NCBI GenBank assembly: GCA_021798835.1
Contig: JAJZBQ010000008.1
Coordinates: 25,620 to 89,619 of the forward strand
DNA length: 64,000 bases
Source: Pseudomonadota bacterium
Lineage (GTDB): Bacteria; Pseudomonadota; Gammaproteobacteria; Burkholderiales; Ferrovaceae
Direction: 5' to 3'
The position numbers and the translations under genes are program-made. This document shows positions 21,249-30,720 of this stretch, piece by piece. The notes under the pieces were generated by a model. The model was not told the origin of the DNA. It was given only the letters and a program-made list of their open reading frames with translations, and searched no databases. Positions within the stretch are counted from its first letter, which is position 1. Every line of letters starts with the position of its first letter.

Positions 21249-22189
21249 ATCTGGGATGGTTCATGATGCGTCGCCTGTTTCAGGCACTGTTGACTTTGTT
21301 GGGTGTGGTGACCTTGGTATTTATACTGTTCAACTGGGTGGGAGGCGATCCTGCCACCGTTTTAGCCGGTAAAATGGCCAGTGCTGAAGATATTGCCAAT
21401 GTACGTCATCAACTGGGTTTGGACCGTCCTTGGTGGGAACAGTATGGGTTGTTTTTGGGGCAGGTGGTGCGTGGAGACTACGGGACCAGCTGGGCAACCC
21501 ATGAACAGGTTTCCACTATCTTTTTGACACGTTTGGGACCCTCTTTGACCTTGTTATTACCTTTATTGATGCTTCAGACTCTTTGTTCGATCGGGATAGC
21601 CTTATTGGTGGCAGTTTGGAGAGGGTCATGGTTGGATCAGGGAATTCGTGTGGCGAGTACGGTTGCGATGTCCATTAGTTTGCTGGTTTATATCATCGTC
21701 GGTCAGTATTGGCTGGCATATGTGTGGGGCTGGTTTCCGGTCAAGGGGTGGAGTGATTCTACCTGGGTCAACCTAACCCAGTACGCCGTGTTGCCGATTC
21801 TTTTGGGATTGATGGTGAGTATTGCGCCCTCAGTGCGTTTATATCGTTCATTTCTTCTGGAGGAAATCGATCAGGATTTTGTTCGTACAGCACGAGCCAA
21901 GGGGCTGAGTGAATTTCGTATCCTCTGGGTACATGTGTTGCGAAATGCTGCTATCCCTATTGTCACGGATGTGTTGATGGGACTTCCAGGATTACTGACG
22001 GGGGCTTTTCTTCTGGAACGTTTTTTTTCCATTCCGGGTATTGGGAGAGAAATCATTATGGCAGTGGAACGCAGTGATTTTCCGTTAATCAAGGCCACCA
22101 CCGTATATGTGGCACTGGCTACTCTGATGGCCAATCTTCTTGGGGATCTGCTTTATCGTTGGCTCGATCCCAGAGTCAGATTGGAGTAG
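21245..22189 (+). CDS. Peptide-type ABC transporter permease (DppB/OppB/YejB family)
   Basis: A 314-residue inner-membrane permease with about six hydrophobic segments. It has the OppB-type N-terminus (MMRRLFQALLTLLGVVTLVFILFNWVGGDP) and the ATPase-coupling EAA region, RTARAKGLSEFRILWVHVLRNAAIPIV. The start overlaps the binding-protein stop (ATGA) and has a GGGGG-rich ribosome site. It pairs with the next gene to form the membrane channel of the importer. Confidence 0.92.
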   Translation: MNLGWFMMRRLFQALLTLLGVVTLVFILFNWVGGDPATVLAGKMASAEDIANVRHQLGLDRPWWEQYGLFLGQVVRGDYGTSWATHEQVSTIFLTRLGPSLTLLLPLLMLQTLCSIGIALLVAVWRGSWLDQGIRVASTVAMSISLLVYIIVGQYWLAYVWGWFPVKGWSDSTWVNLTQYAVLPILLGLMVSIAPSVRLYRSFLLEEIDQDFVRTARAKGLSEFRILWVHVLRNAAIPIVTDVLMGLPGLLTGAFLLERFFSIPGIGREIIMAVERSDFPLIKATTVYVALATLMANLLGDLLYRWLDPRVRLE

Positions 22190-22196
22190 ATGGTCC

Positions 22197-23222
22197 ATGG
22201 TACTTCACCATTCCCCTAGTCTCTGGCGTGCTGCTCGGTCTCGTTTATGGGCGGATCGGGTGGGGCGCTATTCTTTGCTGGTGGTGATATTTTATCTGGC
22301 GTTGATGGGGTTGGTTCTGGGGGGGGCATTGGCGCGTAACTGGAATGAACCCCAAGCGTTGAATTATGCGCCGCCGCGTTGGTTTGAAAGTGATGCCAAT
22401 CGAGTGGTTCCCCCCCCTCAGTCACTATCGGTGACCGACATCTCTGTTCCACTGTACGGGTGGCGTGATCCCCTTGAGCCTAACTGGAGTCACTGGGCGC
22501 AGGAAGTTCGTCTACACCCTCGCCAGGCACCGATATTGGCTACAACGCGATTATTGGGAGCCGATAAATGGGGGCGCGATGTATTGGACAAGGTCTTGCA
22601 AGGAACCGCAACATCAGTCTGGGTCGGTCTGATAGCCGCTGCGGTGGCTACCCTGATCGGAACATTGTTGGGGGCCGTGGCAGGATATCTGGGGCGCTGG
22701 ACTGATGACCTTCTCAATGGTCTCTATGGAATTCTAACGGCGATTCCGTATTTATTGCTGGTATTTGCGGTGGCTGCCGTATTTCAGAAAAAAGGCTTGG
22801 TTCCTTTGATTTTGATTCTGGGTTTGACTGGATGGACTGGGGTCTATCGCCTGATTCGGGCAGAATATCTGAAACATCGGGAGCGGGAATATGTGCTGGC
22901 TGCAGGAGCATTGGGAGCATCTCATATACGGCGCATGGGAATTCATATCCTGCCCAATGTGAGTCATGTGATCCTGGTACAGTTTTCACAAAATCTGGTG
23001 GGATTCATCAAGTCAGAAGTCATTCTGAGTTTTCTGGGATTCGGAGTTCCAGTGAGTGCTGTGTCCTGGGGTAGCATGTTGAATGAGGCTCAAAATGAGT
23101 TGATTTTGGGAAAGTGGTGGCAATTGGTTGTGACTACACTGGCCATGGCGATTTTTGTAACGGCCCTGAGTTTGCTGACCGATGCGTTGCGTGATGCCCT
23201 GGATCCGAGGTTGTCAGCATGA
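22197..23222 (+). CDS. Peptide-type ABC transporter permease (DppC/OppC/YejE family)
   Basis: The second membrane subunit, 341 residues. It has the OppC-type N-terminal membrane segment, a periplasmic loop of about 80 residues (RNWNEPQALNY...) as in YejE, the ADKWGRDVLDKVLQGTATSVWVGL block and the EAA loop (EYVLAAGALGASHIRRMGIHILPN). The ATG at 22197 has GGAG ten bases upstream and lies 7 bp after the previous stop. A longer frame starting at 22140 would overlap the previous gene by 50 bp and is unlikely. The stop overlaps the next start. Confidence 0.92.
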   Translation: MVLHHSPSLWRAARSRLWADRVGRYSLLVVIFYLALMGLVLGGALARNWNEPQALNYAPPRWFESDANRVVPPPQSLSVTDISVPLYGWRDPLEPNWSHWAQEVRLHPRQAPILATTRLLGADKWGRDVLDKVLQGTATSVWVGLIAAAVATLIGTLLGAVAGYLGRWTDDLLNGLYGILTAIPYLLLVFAVAAVFQKKGLVPLILILGLTGWTGVYRLIRAEYLKHREREYVLAAGALGASHIRRMGIHILPNVSHVILVQFSQNLVGFIKSEVILSFLGFGVPVSAVSWGSMLNEAQNELILGKWWQLVVTTLAMAIFVTALSLLTDALRDALDPRLSA

Positions 23223-24880
23223 CAGGCCGTCCCTTACTAGAGGTGATTGATCTTTCCATTTCATTCGGACGCGGGAGACAGTCGCAACAGCGTGCCGTGG
23301 ATCGAGTAGGGTTTGCCGTCTATCCGGGGGCCATGACCGCTCTGGTGGGTGAATCCGGGAGCGGAAAGTCGGTGACCGCTTTGTCATTGCTGGGGTTGTT
23401 GTCTCCAACTCACGCCCATATTGAACCGGATAGCCGATTGTTGTGGCAAGGGTGTAATCTTCTGGAATATTCGGTACGTCAATGGCGTAGCCTGAGAGGG
23501 CGTTCAATAGCCATGATTTTTCAGGATCCGTTGAGTTCCCTGAATCCGGTGCTTTCCATCGGATACCAACTGGAAGAGGTGATTCGCGTTCATGGCAAGA
23601 TTCCGCGCGGGGAAAGACGACAACGTGCGCGACAGTTACTGGAACAGGTGGGAATCGATCATCCCGATGAGCGTCTGAATGCCTACCCTCACGAATTATC
23701 TGGTGGACAGCAACAACGCGTGATGATTGCCATGGCTATCAGTTCGGGGCCTCAATTATTGATAGCGGATGAACCGACGACGGCGCTGGATGTGACGGTG
23801 CAGCGTCAGATCATGTTATTGCTGAAACACTTGCAGAGCCAGCTGGGCTTGGCCATCCTGTTTATCACCCATGATCTGGCACTGGTGGGTGAATTTGCGG
23901 ATGAGGTGGTGGTATTGCGTCGGGGACGGGTTATTGAACAGGGAAGGGTGAAGAAAATGTTGCAGGCTCCTGAGCAAGACTATACCCGTGCCTTGTTGGC
24001 TTGTCGGTCAGGCCTTTCCAGTGGGGTACTGCGATTGCCGGTGATCGACGAAGAAGGACGGTTGCAGGCAGCAGCGCAGCAGGGGATCGCGCGTCAAGAA
24101 AGAATCCAAGGCAGTCCGGTATTGGAAGTTAAAGATATCACTCATGCCTATGTGCGTCGTATATCGGGATGGCGCAAGATGCGACAGGTGGCCCTGGAAC
24201 CTGTCAGTTTTACCCTGATGGCGGGAAAAACCCTGGGAGTAGTGGGGGAATCTGGATCAGGTAAGTCCACGCTGGCACGGATCGTGGCTGGGATTCAGAT
24301 TCCTGATGGGGGGACACTGCGTTATCTGGTTCCTCTTGATCCTGTCCGGCACCATCCGGTGCAGATGGTCTTTCAAAATCCATTTGCATCCTTGAATCCT
24401 CGCTTTACCGTTGCCCAGATTCTTCTGGAACCCCTGCAATTGCATCATGTGGGTTCTTCAAAGTCGGAACGTCTGGAGATCGTGCAGCATTGGCTGGTGC
24501 GCGTTGGATTGCCGAAAGACAGCATAGAGCGTTATCCCCACGAATTTTCCGGGGGGCAACGTCAACGTATTGCCATTGCGCGCGCGTTGACCCTCAGCCC
24601 ATCGCTATTAATCTGTGATGAATCGGTAGCCGCTCTGGATGTGTCTGTTCAAGCCCAGATCCTGAATTTGCTACGAGACTTGCAGGACGAACTGGGTATG
24701 AGTTATTTGTTTATTTCGCATGATTTGTCAGTGGTTCGCTTCATGGCCGATGATATTTTGGTATTACAGTCCGGAAAAGTCCGTGAACAGGGTTCGGTCG
24801 AGCAGGTGATGACGAGTCCACAGCACGTTTATACTCGGCAATTGCTGGCTTCCTTGCCCAAAACGTCGGTAACTCATTGA
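23219..24880 (+). CDS. ABC transporter double ATPase (YejF/DppD-DppF fusion type)
   Basis: 553 residues with two complete nucleotide-binding domains in one chain. Domain 1 has Walker A GESGSGKS near residue 43, signature LSGGQQQRVMIA and Walker B LLIADEPTTALDV. Domain 2 has Walker A GESGSGKST near 343, signature FSGGQRQRIAIA and a Walker B of LLICDESVAALDV, with Ser where Pro is usual. After each domain are the oligopeptide-transporter C-terminal extensions (DYTRALLACRSG and VYTRQLLASLP). It drives the two permeases just upstream and abuts the convergent mltD with no gap. Confidence 0.94.
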   Translation: MTGRPLLEVIDLSISFGRGRQSQQRAVDRVGFAVYPGAMTALVGESGSGKSVTALSLLGLLSPTHAHIEPDSRLLWQGCNLLEYSVRQWRSLRGRSIAMIFQDPLSSLNPVLSIGYQLEEVIRVHGKIPRGERRQRARQLLEQVGIDHPDERLNAYPHELSGGQQQRVMIAMAISSGPQLLIADEPTTALDVTVQRQIMLLLKHLQSQLGLAILFITHDLALVGEFADEVVVLRRGRVIEQGRVKKMLQAPEQDYTRALLACRSGLSSGVLRLPVIDEEGRLQAAAQQGIARQERIQGSPVLEVKDITHAYVRRISGWRKMRQVALEPVSFTLMAGKTLGVVGESGSGKSTLARIVAGIQIPDGGTLRYLVPLDPVRHHPVQMVFQNPFASLNPRFTVAQILLEPLQLHHVGSSKSERLEIVQHWLVRVGLPKDSIERYPHEFSGGQRQRIAIARALTLSPSLLICDESVAALDVSVQAQILNLLRDLQDELGMSYLFISHDLSVVRFMADDILVLQSGKVREQGSVEQVMTSPQHVYTRQLLASLPKTSVTH

Positions 24881-26305
24881 TCACTGGACAGATTTTGAGC
24901 GAGTGATCTTATGGTGTGACTTAGAGGGATGAGTCTGTGTGGTGCCATTGGATGCGGAGTGCCGAGAGGTCGTTTTGACGTGTGAAGAATGAGGATGGTG
25001 GTGTCCATGCTGCGTGTGAAGTACGGATGCCTTTACCGGTGCTGCCACGTCAGATTCGGGTTTACCGTTGAGTGGTACAGAGGTTGATGGAGTTGGAGTG
25101 TTCCCGGTTTCGCGTGTGGCAGGGACCAGAATCATGCCTCCCCCTGCAATCTTTCTGGTTTCCGGTATCCCGTTTACCTTTTTGAGGTGTTCTTCAGTCA
25201 TCCCATATTGATGAGCAATCCGACTGAACGAATCCCCCCGTTTCAGTTGCCGTGCCTCCCAGGAAACCAGTTGCGCTTGGGGATCGTTGAGATGGTCTGA
25301 AAATGACTGTGCAACTGCCACCGGGACCAGAATGGTTTGTTCCTGATGCTCAACGAAGGGGATCAAAGGGCGGTTGAATCCGGGGTTGAGCATGAGAAAC
25401 TCGGATTCGCTCAGTTGGCAGAAGTCGGCTGCTACCCGGGTATCCAGTGTTTTATGCGTGGTAATGGCGACGAAATAGGGTTCGTCAGGGATCGGGGGCA
25501 AGATCAACCCATAGTGTTCTGGAGCCAGGACGATGGCTTTGGCAGCCATTAAACGAGGGACATAGTTTCTGGTTTCTTCAGGCAAGTCAAGGTGTTCCAG
25601 GTCGGTGGGTTGCCCATGGGCGCGGTTGTAAGCCAACGCGCGTCGGACTTTTCCCTCTCCGGCATTATAACTGGCAAGCGCCAGATTCCAGTCTTGGAAC
25701 TCATCGTGTAACTGCTGTAGGTAATCAAGAGCACTGTTGGTGGTGGAAACGATGTCCTTTCGACCGTCATACCACCAGTTCTGGTGCAATCCGAATATTT
25801 TTGCAGTGGATGGAATGAATTGCCACATGCCTGACGCTTGGCTGCGCGAGATGGCGTGGGGGTTGAAGGCACTTTCTACAAAGGGGAGCAAAGCAATCTC
25901 GGTGGGCATGCCGCGGCGTTGCACTTCATGAACGATGAAATACAGATACGGGCGGCTACGGTTGAGGGTTCGTTCCACATAGTCCGGACGGTTGGCTAGC
26001 CAATCGATGTGGTGAGCGACCAGGAGATTGGTGGTACTCAGGGGAGGAAGGGAAAAACCACTGCGCAGGCGATCCCATAGATCATCAGGGGCGACCTGGT
26101 CGAGGCTCTCCGTGGGGTCCTCTTGAATCAGTTCTTGATCGGTTATCCCCTCATCTGGAAGCAGCGTTTGTGGAATCGTAGGATTCTCCTGAGCAGGGCG
26201 GGACTCGGCCAGAGATTGTGGCATCGTTGCAGGCGGAGTGGTATCGCTGGCTTGTGCGCAGGTAACCAGAAAATGGGCGAGTAGAACAATACCTAAGCGC
26301 CGCAT
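24881..26305 (-). CDS. mltD: Membrane-bound lytic murein transglycosylase D-like, with LysM domain
   Basis: Cleaves peptidoglycan between MurNAc and GlcNAc in the periplasm. The 474-residue protein starts with a signal peptide (MRRLGIVLLAHFLVTCAQA). The SLT domain spans about 120-260, with the catalytic Glu in LLPFVESAFNP followed by SGMWQFIPSTAKIFGL and LASYNAGEGKVRRAL. One LysM repeat is near 370-420 (LKRGDSFSRIAHQYGMTEEHLKKVN), and the tail is His- and Ser-rich and basic. The start is chosen at 26305, where ATG overlaps the gloB stop as TGATG; an ATG six codons upstream is the alternative. E. coli MltD has two LysM repeats; only one is clear here. Confidence 0.9.
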   Translation of the reverse strand: MRRLGIVLLAHFLVTCAQASDTTPPATMPQSLAESRPAQENPTIPQTLLPDEGITDQELIQEDPTESLDQVAPDDLWDRLRSGFSLPPLSTTNLLVAHHIDWLANRPDYVERTLNRSRPYLYFIVHEVQRRGMPTEIALLPFVESAFNPHAISRSQASGMWQFIPSTAKIFGLHQNWWYDGRKDIVSTTNSALDYLQQLHDEFQDWNLALASYNAGEGKVRRALAYNRAHGQPTDLEHLDLPEETRNYVPRLMAAKAIVLAPEHYGLILPPIPDEPYFVAITTHKTLDTRVAADFCQLSESEFLMLNPGFNRPLIPFVEHQEQTILVPVAVAQSFSDHLNDPQAQLVSWEARQLKRGDSFSRIAHQYGMTEEHLKKVNGIPETRKIAGGGMILVPATRETGNTPTPSTSVPLNGKPESDVAAPVKASVLHTQHGHHHPHSSHVKTTSRHSASNGTTQTHPSKSHHKITRSKSVQ

Positions 26306-27081
26306 CAGCACAAGTTTTTCCATTGGCGCAGCACAGAAAACCGTTGCGCAGGGTCAGTGCTAAGAGGGTGACCGATCCATTCTTCGAGATGATGCAGGAT
26401 GGTAGGTTCGTGCAATCGCAAAAAGGGGTTGGTTTGTCGTTCCCATGCCAGTAAAGATGGAAGGGTGATCTGATGTTGGGAGCGTGCTGCGCGTACCTGT
26501 TGTAGTCGTTGCTGGAGGTCCGGGTTATCCGGTTCAACCCGGATGGCAAAAGTCAAATTGCTTTCCGTATATTCATGAGCACAGTAGATGCGTGTGGAGG
26601 CAGGTAACTGATTCAATTTGTCGAGTGAATGCCACATTTGCTCGGCCGTTCCTTCAAATACACGCCCACACCCCCCAGCGAACAGAGTATCCCCACAAAA
26701 AAGGCACTGATCCCCAAAATATGCGACATGACCTAGGGTGTGGCCGGGAACTTCGATGACCGTGACGGTCAAATCCAAGGGAGCGAGAAGCAAAGTGTCC
26801 CCCTCCTGAACCGCACGCGTCAACGGGGGGAGGGGATCCTTGGGCGAGCCGATCACAGTCAGGGATGGGTAGTGCTGACGCAAGGTTGCAACTCCGCCAC
26901 AATGATCGGCGTGGTGGTGGGTCAACAAAATGCCTGCCAGGGTTAGTTGGTGGTGGTTCAGGTAGTGGAGTACCGGTAGGGCTTCTCCAGGGTCAACGGC
27001 CCAGGCATGCTGAGTATCATGAATCAACCAGATATAGTTGTCGTTGAAAGCCGGGATGGGAGTGATCGAATAGGTTGCCAT
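26305..27081 (-). CDS. gloB: Hydroxyacylglutathione hydrolase (glyoxalase II)
   Basis: Hydrolyses S-lactoylglutathione to lactate and glutathione, the second step of methylglyoxal detoxification. The 258-residue metallo-beta-lactamase fold has the binuclear metal motif THHHADHCGG near residue 55 (H-x-H-x-D-H), further ligands in VPGHTLGHVAYFG and FCGDTLFAGGCGR, and the glutathione-binding C-terminal region with YCAHEYTESNL. Its start is only 37 bp from the divergent methyltransferase gene. Confidence 0.94.
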   Translation of the reverse strand: MATYSITPIPAFNDNYIWLIHDTQHAWAVDPGEALPVLHYLNHHQLTLAGILLTHHHADHCGGVATLRQHYPSLTVIGSPKDPLPPLTRAVQEGDTLLLAPLDLTVTVIEVPGHTLGHVAYFGDQCLFCGDTLFAGGCGRVFEGTAEQMWHSLDKLNQLPASTRIYCAHEYTESNLTFAIRVEPDNPDLQQRLQQVRAARSQHQITLPSLLAWERQTNPFLRLHEPTILHHLEEWIGHPLSTDPAQRFSVLRQWKNLC

Positions 27082-27096
27082 TTGCCACAGAACCTT

Positions 27097-27115
27097 AAAA
27101 TTGGTCTACAATTTT
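27097..27115. repeat. Perfect 19-bp dyad in the gloB / methyltransferase divergent gap
   Basis: AAAATTG-GTCTA-CAATTTT is a perfect inverted repeat. It fills half of the 37-bp gap and overlaps TACAAT (27107-27112), a -10-like box for the rightward gene, with TTGCCA 19 bp upstream. It could be an operator. Confidence 0.55.
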
Positions 27116-27118
27116 GTC

Positions 27119-27913
27119 ATGGAAACAAGAAACCTGCATGAATGGTTGGCATCTCCCCTCGGCGAATATCTCCTCGACGCCGAGAGGGGCTTGGTGGATG
27201 AGGCGGTCGCTAACATCTTTGGTTTCAATGCGGTTCAGATCGGTTGGCCTCATCTGGATGGGTTGCACAGCAATCGTATTCCGTTTCGTTTTACGCTTGG
27301 CAAGGATCGCGGGTCGTTGCGTGCGGATCCTTGTGCCTTGCCGTTGGCTACGCAGAGTATGGATTTGGTTGTTCTGCCCCATGCGCTGGAATTTGCGGAA
27401 CACCCGCATGCGTTATTGCGTGAGGTTGATCGGGTCATGCGCCCAGAGGGACGATTGGTTATCCTCGGCTTTAATCCTCGCAGTCTTTGGGGGATGCGTC
27501 AGTTGTTTTCGCTGGATCGGCGTTCCCCACCGTGGTCAGGACATTTTTTGAGTCTTTCACGTATCAAGGACTGGTTGACGTTGTTGGGTTTTGAAATGAA
27601 TTCTGGACGCTTCGCCGCCTACGCTCCTCCATTACAAAGTCAGCGTTGGTTACGCCGGTTCCATTTCATGGAACTTGCGGGAGATCGTTGGTGGGGTGTG
27701 GGAGGAGGAATTTACCTGTTACAAGCCATTAAGCGGGTTCATGGTGTGCGTTTACTGACTCCGCGCTGGCAACCTCAGGCTGTGGTTGAACCAGCATTGG
27801 CAGCGGCGGTGCGTGCTTCGGCACGTACGTCTGTGCGTGAAGATAGCGGGAATGGTAACGTGGTTCCACTTTTGCCGCGCTCTGACAAATTGCCCCCTGG
27901 ATCCCCCGTATGA
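27119..27913 (+). CDS. Class I SAM-dependent methyltransferase (type 11-like)
   Basis: A 264-residue protein. The glycine-rich SAM motif is not classical, but the region around residues 70-125 ([51 protein letters not shown]) is the Methyltransf_11 post-I to motif III pattern. The substrate is unknown. The position between gloB and rnhA is conserved in betaproteobacteria. The ATG at 27119 has no Shine-Dalgarno sequence and lies only 6 bp after a good -10 box (TACAAT), so the message may be leaderless. The C-terminal 40 residues are low-complexity. The stop overlaps rnhA (ATGA). Confidence 0.8.
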   Translation: METRNLHEWLASPLGEYLLDAERGLVDEAVANIFGFNAVQIGWPHLDGLHSNRIPFRFTLGKDRGSLRADPCALPLATQSMDLVVLPHALEFAEHPHALLREVDRVMRPEGRLVILGFNPRSLWGMRQLFSLDRRSPPWSGHFLSLSRIKDWLTLLGFEMNSGRFAAYAPPLQSQRWLRRFHFMELAGDRWWGVGGGIYLLQAIKRVHGVRLLTPRWQPQAVVEPALAAAVRASARTSVREDSGNGNVVPLLPRSDKLPPGSPV

Positions 27914-28350
27914 GCGTTGTGGTGGAGATTTATACCGACGGGGCCTGTTCTGGAAACCCAGGGCCTGGAGGGTGGGGAGTCTGGTTAAAATCGGGTGGGG
28001 CCGTGCGTGAGTTGTGTGGTGGGGAACCCAGCACGACCAATAATCGAATGGAATTGAAGGCCGTCATTGAAGCATTGCGGGCGCTGAAACAGGCTTGTCA
28101 GGTGGAACTCTACACTGACTCCCAGTATGTCCAGAAAGGGATTCAGGAATGGATTCACGGGTGGTTGCGTAACGGCTGGAAGACTGCTGCGCGGCAGACA
28201 GTCAAAAATGTTGATTTGTGGCAATCGCTGTTGACTGAAACCCAGCGTCATCATATCAATTGGCATTGGGTTCGAGGTCATAACGGTAATGATGGTAATG
28301 AGCGGGCTGACCGCTTGGCTCGCGAGGGGCTGAAGCAGGCTTTGGCATGA
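27910..28350 (+). CDS. rnhA: Ribonuclease HI
   Basis: Degrades RNA in RNA-DNA hybrids. The 146-residue protein has all four acidic catalytic residues: Asp in [16 protein letters not shown], Glu in [13 protein letters not shown], Asp in [12 protein letters not shown] and Asp in [11 protein letters not shown]. The basic protrusion [21 protein letters not shown] is present, as in E. coli RNase HI. It overlaps both neighbours by ATGA and precedes dnaQ, a pairing well known in Proteobacteria. Confidence 0.96.
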   Translation: MSVVVEIYTDGACSGNPGPGGWGVWLKSGGAVRELCGGEPSTTNNRMELKAVIEALRALKQACQVELYTDSQYVQKGIQEWIHGWLRNGWKTAARQTVKNVDLWQSLLTETQRHHINWHWVRGHNGNDGNERADRLAREGLKQALA

Positions 28351-29084
28351 GTCGCTGGATCGTACTCGATACCGAAACCACAGGGCTTGACCCACGTCAG
28401 GGACACCGTGTCGTCGAGATTGGGTTGGTGGAGATGGTGAATCGCCGACGGGCCAGAACCTGGCACCATTATCTGAATCCGAAACGAGACAGTGATCCCG
28501 GTGCATTGGAAAAGCATGGCTTGACGACGGCTTTTCTCAGTGACAAGCCAGAATTTGAGGATCTGGTTGATTCAATGATGACGTTTCTGACGGAGCCGGG
28601 GCTCGATCAACTGATTATCCACAATGCTCCGTTTGACTTGGCTTTTCTGGACCACGAACTGGCTTGTCTGGGACGTAAACCGTTGCTGGATCATTTTTCG
28701 GAAGGGGTCCTGATTGATACGTTGATGTTGGCACGTGAACGTTTTCCTGGAAAACGTAACTCCTTGGATGCCTTGTGTGAGAGACTCTTCGTTGATAATC
28801 GCGAGCGCACACTCCACGGGGCACTGCTGGATGCCCAGTTATTGTCTGAGGTCTATCTTGCCCTGACGCGTGGGCAGGAAGAATTGGATATGTTTGCAGG
28901 TGCAGCGGTGTCGTCATCTTCTGGCTTGATCGGTTCCCCTGTCCTGATGCGCCACCAGGATCGGCTATTGCGTGTTGTGTCGCCCAGTCCCGAAGAACAG
29001 CGTCGCCATGAAGAACAATTGGCTGACATTGATAAAATCAGTGGGGGAAAGACGCTCTGGCGTGTTGCCTTGGCAAGAGGCTGA
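28347..29084 (+). CDS. dnaQ: DNA polymerase III epsilon subunit, 3'-5' proofreading exonuclease
   Basis: A 245-residue DEDDh exonuclease that proofreads for the replicative polymerase. Exo I is [11 protein letters not shown] at residues 6-16, Exo II is [14 protein letters not shown] near 91-104, and the closing His-Asp motif is [10 protein letters not shown] near 158. The C-terminal region after about 185 probably carries the polymerase alpha-binding segment. Translation is coupled to rnhA by an ATGA overlap. Confidence 0.95.
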   Translation: MSRWIVLDTETTGLDPRQGHRVVEIGLVEMVNRRRARTWHHYLNPKRDSDPGALEKHGLTTAFLSDKPEFEDLVDSMMTFLTEPGLDQLIIHNAPFDLAFLDHELACLGRKPLLDHFSEGVLIDTLMLARERFPGKRNSLDALCERLFVDNRERTLHGALLDAQLLSEVYLALTRGQEELDMFAGAAVSSSSGLIGSPVLMRHQDRLLRVVSPSPEEQRRHEEQLADIDKISGGKTLWRVALARG

Positions 29085-29095
29085 AGGCGACCCCT

Positions 29096-29674
29096 ATGGA
29101 GTTGCTTGAGGCATTGACGCGTTTTTTTAAGCGCCACCGTTTTTTTTCACATCGCAGCGGTCTTCCGAAACGCATAGATTTTCCTTTTTTGTCGGAAAGT
29201 TGGGATGTTGAGTATCGTTTAACATCAAGGCGTGGGGTAATGGCACGACCTGCCTCGTCGGGGAGGCTGGTGGTTACCGGCTGGATCGGTGACGAAGAAC
29301 GTTGTCGGTTGGCTTTGCAACGTTGGTTGGTGCGCTATGCCCGTATGCATTTACTGCCGCGTCTGGCTGAACTTTCGGAGCAAACGGGATGGTACTACCG
29401 CACGGTTTCTGTCAGAAATCAGCGTGCGCGGTGGGGGAGTTGTTCGACGACTGGGCACATCAGTCTGAACTGTAAATTATTATTTCTTCCAACCCACTTG
29501 GTTCATATGGTCATGCTCCATGAGTTATGTCATCTGGTAGAGCCCAATCATTCCAAGTGCTTCTGGGCGCGATTGTGTGAGGTTGAACCAGACACGCACC
29601 GGTTGCACGGCCAGATACGCGAAGCGGGTAAAAGTTTGCCAGCCTGGGTAAACTGCACTAAGGCGATTGCGTGA
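29096..29674 (+). CDS. YgjP/DUF45-type zinc metallohydrolase
   Basis: A 192-residue protein of the YgjP-like (DUF45, M48-related) family. The N-terminal half has the family's beta-rich region; the C-terminal half contains VSVRNQRARWGSCSTTGHISLNCKLLFLP followed by the metal motif HELCHLVEPNHSKCFW (HExxH near residue 142, with a third ligand His after EPN). The physiological substrate is unknown. It lies 11 bp after dnaQ and overlaps the convergent DUF1841 gene by 17 bp. Confidence 0.88.
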   Translation: MELLEALTRFFKRHRFFSHRSGLPKRIDFPFLSESWDVEYRLTSRRGVMARPASSGRLVVTGWIGDEERCRLALQRWLVRYARMHLLPRLAELSEQTGWYYRTVSVRNQRARWGSCSTTGHISLNCKLLFLPTHLVHMVMLHELCHLVEPNHSKCFWARLCEVEPDTHRLHGQIREAGKSLPAWVNCTKAIA

Positions 29675-30095
29675 GGGACTGTAACAGATCCCAGTAGCGC
29701 TTGGGATCAGGGGGGGTTCCGTGGCGCTGGGATTCCCAAACAACCTCACCCAGACATTCCATGAGGCGATGGCGTGCATCGTGTTCAACCCCGATCAGAC
29801 GGCATTGATGGGTGTAGACGGCGCGAATGCCGGGTGGCTGGTCGATACGCAATTGCTCTTCGAGCGCCAGATGTAGTGACAGGTGGAGGAATGGATTCAT
29901 CGTACCGTCTTCAGGAGGCCATTCACGGGTCAGCAATTCCGCTTCGGGCAATTCTAGCAATGCGTGGAATTCCGGGTGGAATCCGATGATTTCTGCCGCT
30001 AGAGATTCAATTGCGCTCAGTGAACCACCTTGACAGTGTTGTCGCCAACTGTACTGGAAAAACTGTCGTACCTGATGGCGATCGGGACTAAACAA
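29658..30095 (-). CDS. DUF1841 family protein, unknown function
   Basis: About 145 residues beginning [20 protein letters not shown], as DUF1841 proteins do. EWPPEDGTMNPFLHLSLHLALEEQLRIDQPPGIR and HDARHRLMECLGEVVWESQRHG are typical of this betaproteobacterial family. No catalytic motif is evident. The start is probably the TTG at 30095, with GGGG 7 bases upstream, overlapping the nth stop by 8 bp. An ATG at 30122 would add nine residues and a 35-bp overlap. Placement behind nth suggests one operon. Confidence 0.82.
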   Translation of the reverse strand: MFSPDRHQVRQFFQYSWRQHCQGGSLSAIESLAAEIIGFHPEFHALLELPEAELLTREWPPEDGTMNPFLHLSLHLALEEQLRIDQPPGIRAVYTHQCRLIGVEHDARHRLMECLGEVVWESQRHGTPPDPKRYWDLLQSLTQSP

Positions 30096-30720
30096 GGGAT
30101 TTCCCCATATCGCATAGGTCATGTACAGAGCATTCTGAGCAGCGCGGCATGCGGGCACGGCAAAGATATCGACCGTGCAGGATGAGCCAATGATGGGCAT
30201 GTTGCTGGAATTCTTGAGGAACCTGTTGCATGAGTTGTTCTTCTACCGCCAGTGGTGTTTTTCCAGGTGCTAGACCGGTTCGATTGGCGACACGAAATAC
30301 GTGGGTGTCTACAGCGATGGTGGGTTCTCCGTAGAGTGTATTGAGCACGACATTGGCAGTTTTTCGTCCGACACCGGGTAGTGCTTCAAGCGCGATACGG
30401 GTATGAGGAATTTGTCCTTGATGGCGTTCTACGAGTAGGCGTGCGCATTCCAGTCCATGGCGCGCTTTGGCGCGGTAGAGTCCCAGCGTTCGGATGGCTG
30501 CTTCAAAAGCAGGGAGACCCAGTGTCAATAGATCTTCTGGATATCTGAGACAGGGGAGAAGGGGGGCTAAGACACGATTGACACTGATATCAGTAGACTG
30601 CGCAGAGAGCATGACCGCCAGCAACAACTGAAAAGGGGTATGCCATACCAACTCGGTGGTGGGCTCGGGGCAAGCAGCGCGCCAGCGTTCAAACAGCAAT
30701 TGTCGTTCACTGGGGGACAT
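30088..30720 (-). CDS. nth: Endonuclease III, DNA glycosylase/AP lyase
   Basis: Removes oxidised pyrimidines and nicks the abasic site. The 210-residue length equals the E. coli enzyme. Helix-hairpin-helix [20 protein letters not shown] carries the catalytic Lys, the catalytic Asp follows in [12 protein letters not shown], and the C-terminal [4Fe-4S] ligands are [34 protein letters not shown] is the usual N-terminal core. The ATG at 30720 gives the family N-terminus and overlaps the ferredoxin stop by 14 bp; an open frame extends further upstream but overlaps that gene. Confidence 0.95.
   Translation of the reverse strand: MSPSERQLLFERWRAACPEPTTELVWHTPFQLLLAVMLSAQSTDISVNRVLAPLLPCLRYPEDLLTLGLPAFEAAIRTLGLYRAKARHGLECARLLVERHQGQIPHTRIALEALPGVGRKTANVVLNTLYGEPTIAVDTHVFRVANRTGLAPGKTPLAVEEQLMQQVPQEFQQHAHHWLILHGRYLCRARMPRCSECSVHDLCDMGKSLV

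Noticed and set aside
19416..24880. Naming the importer yejABEF or opp
   Set aside because: Layout fits, but all peptide, nickel and related importers share it and the substrate cannot be read, so gene symbols were left empty.
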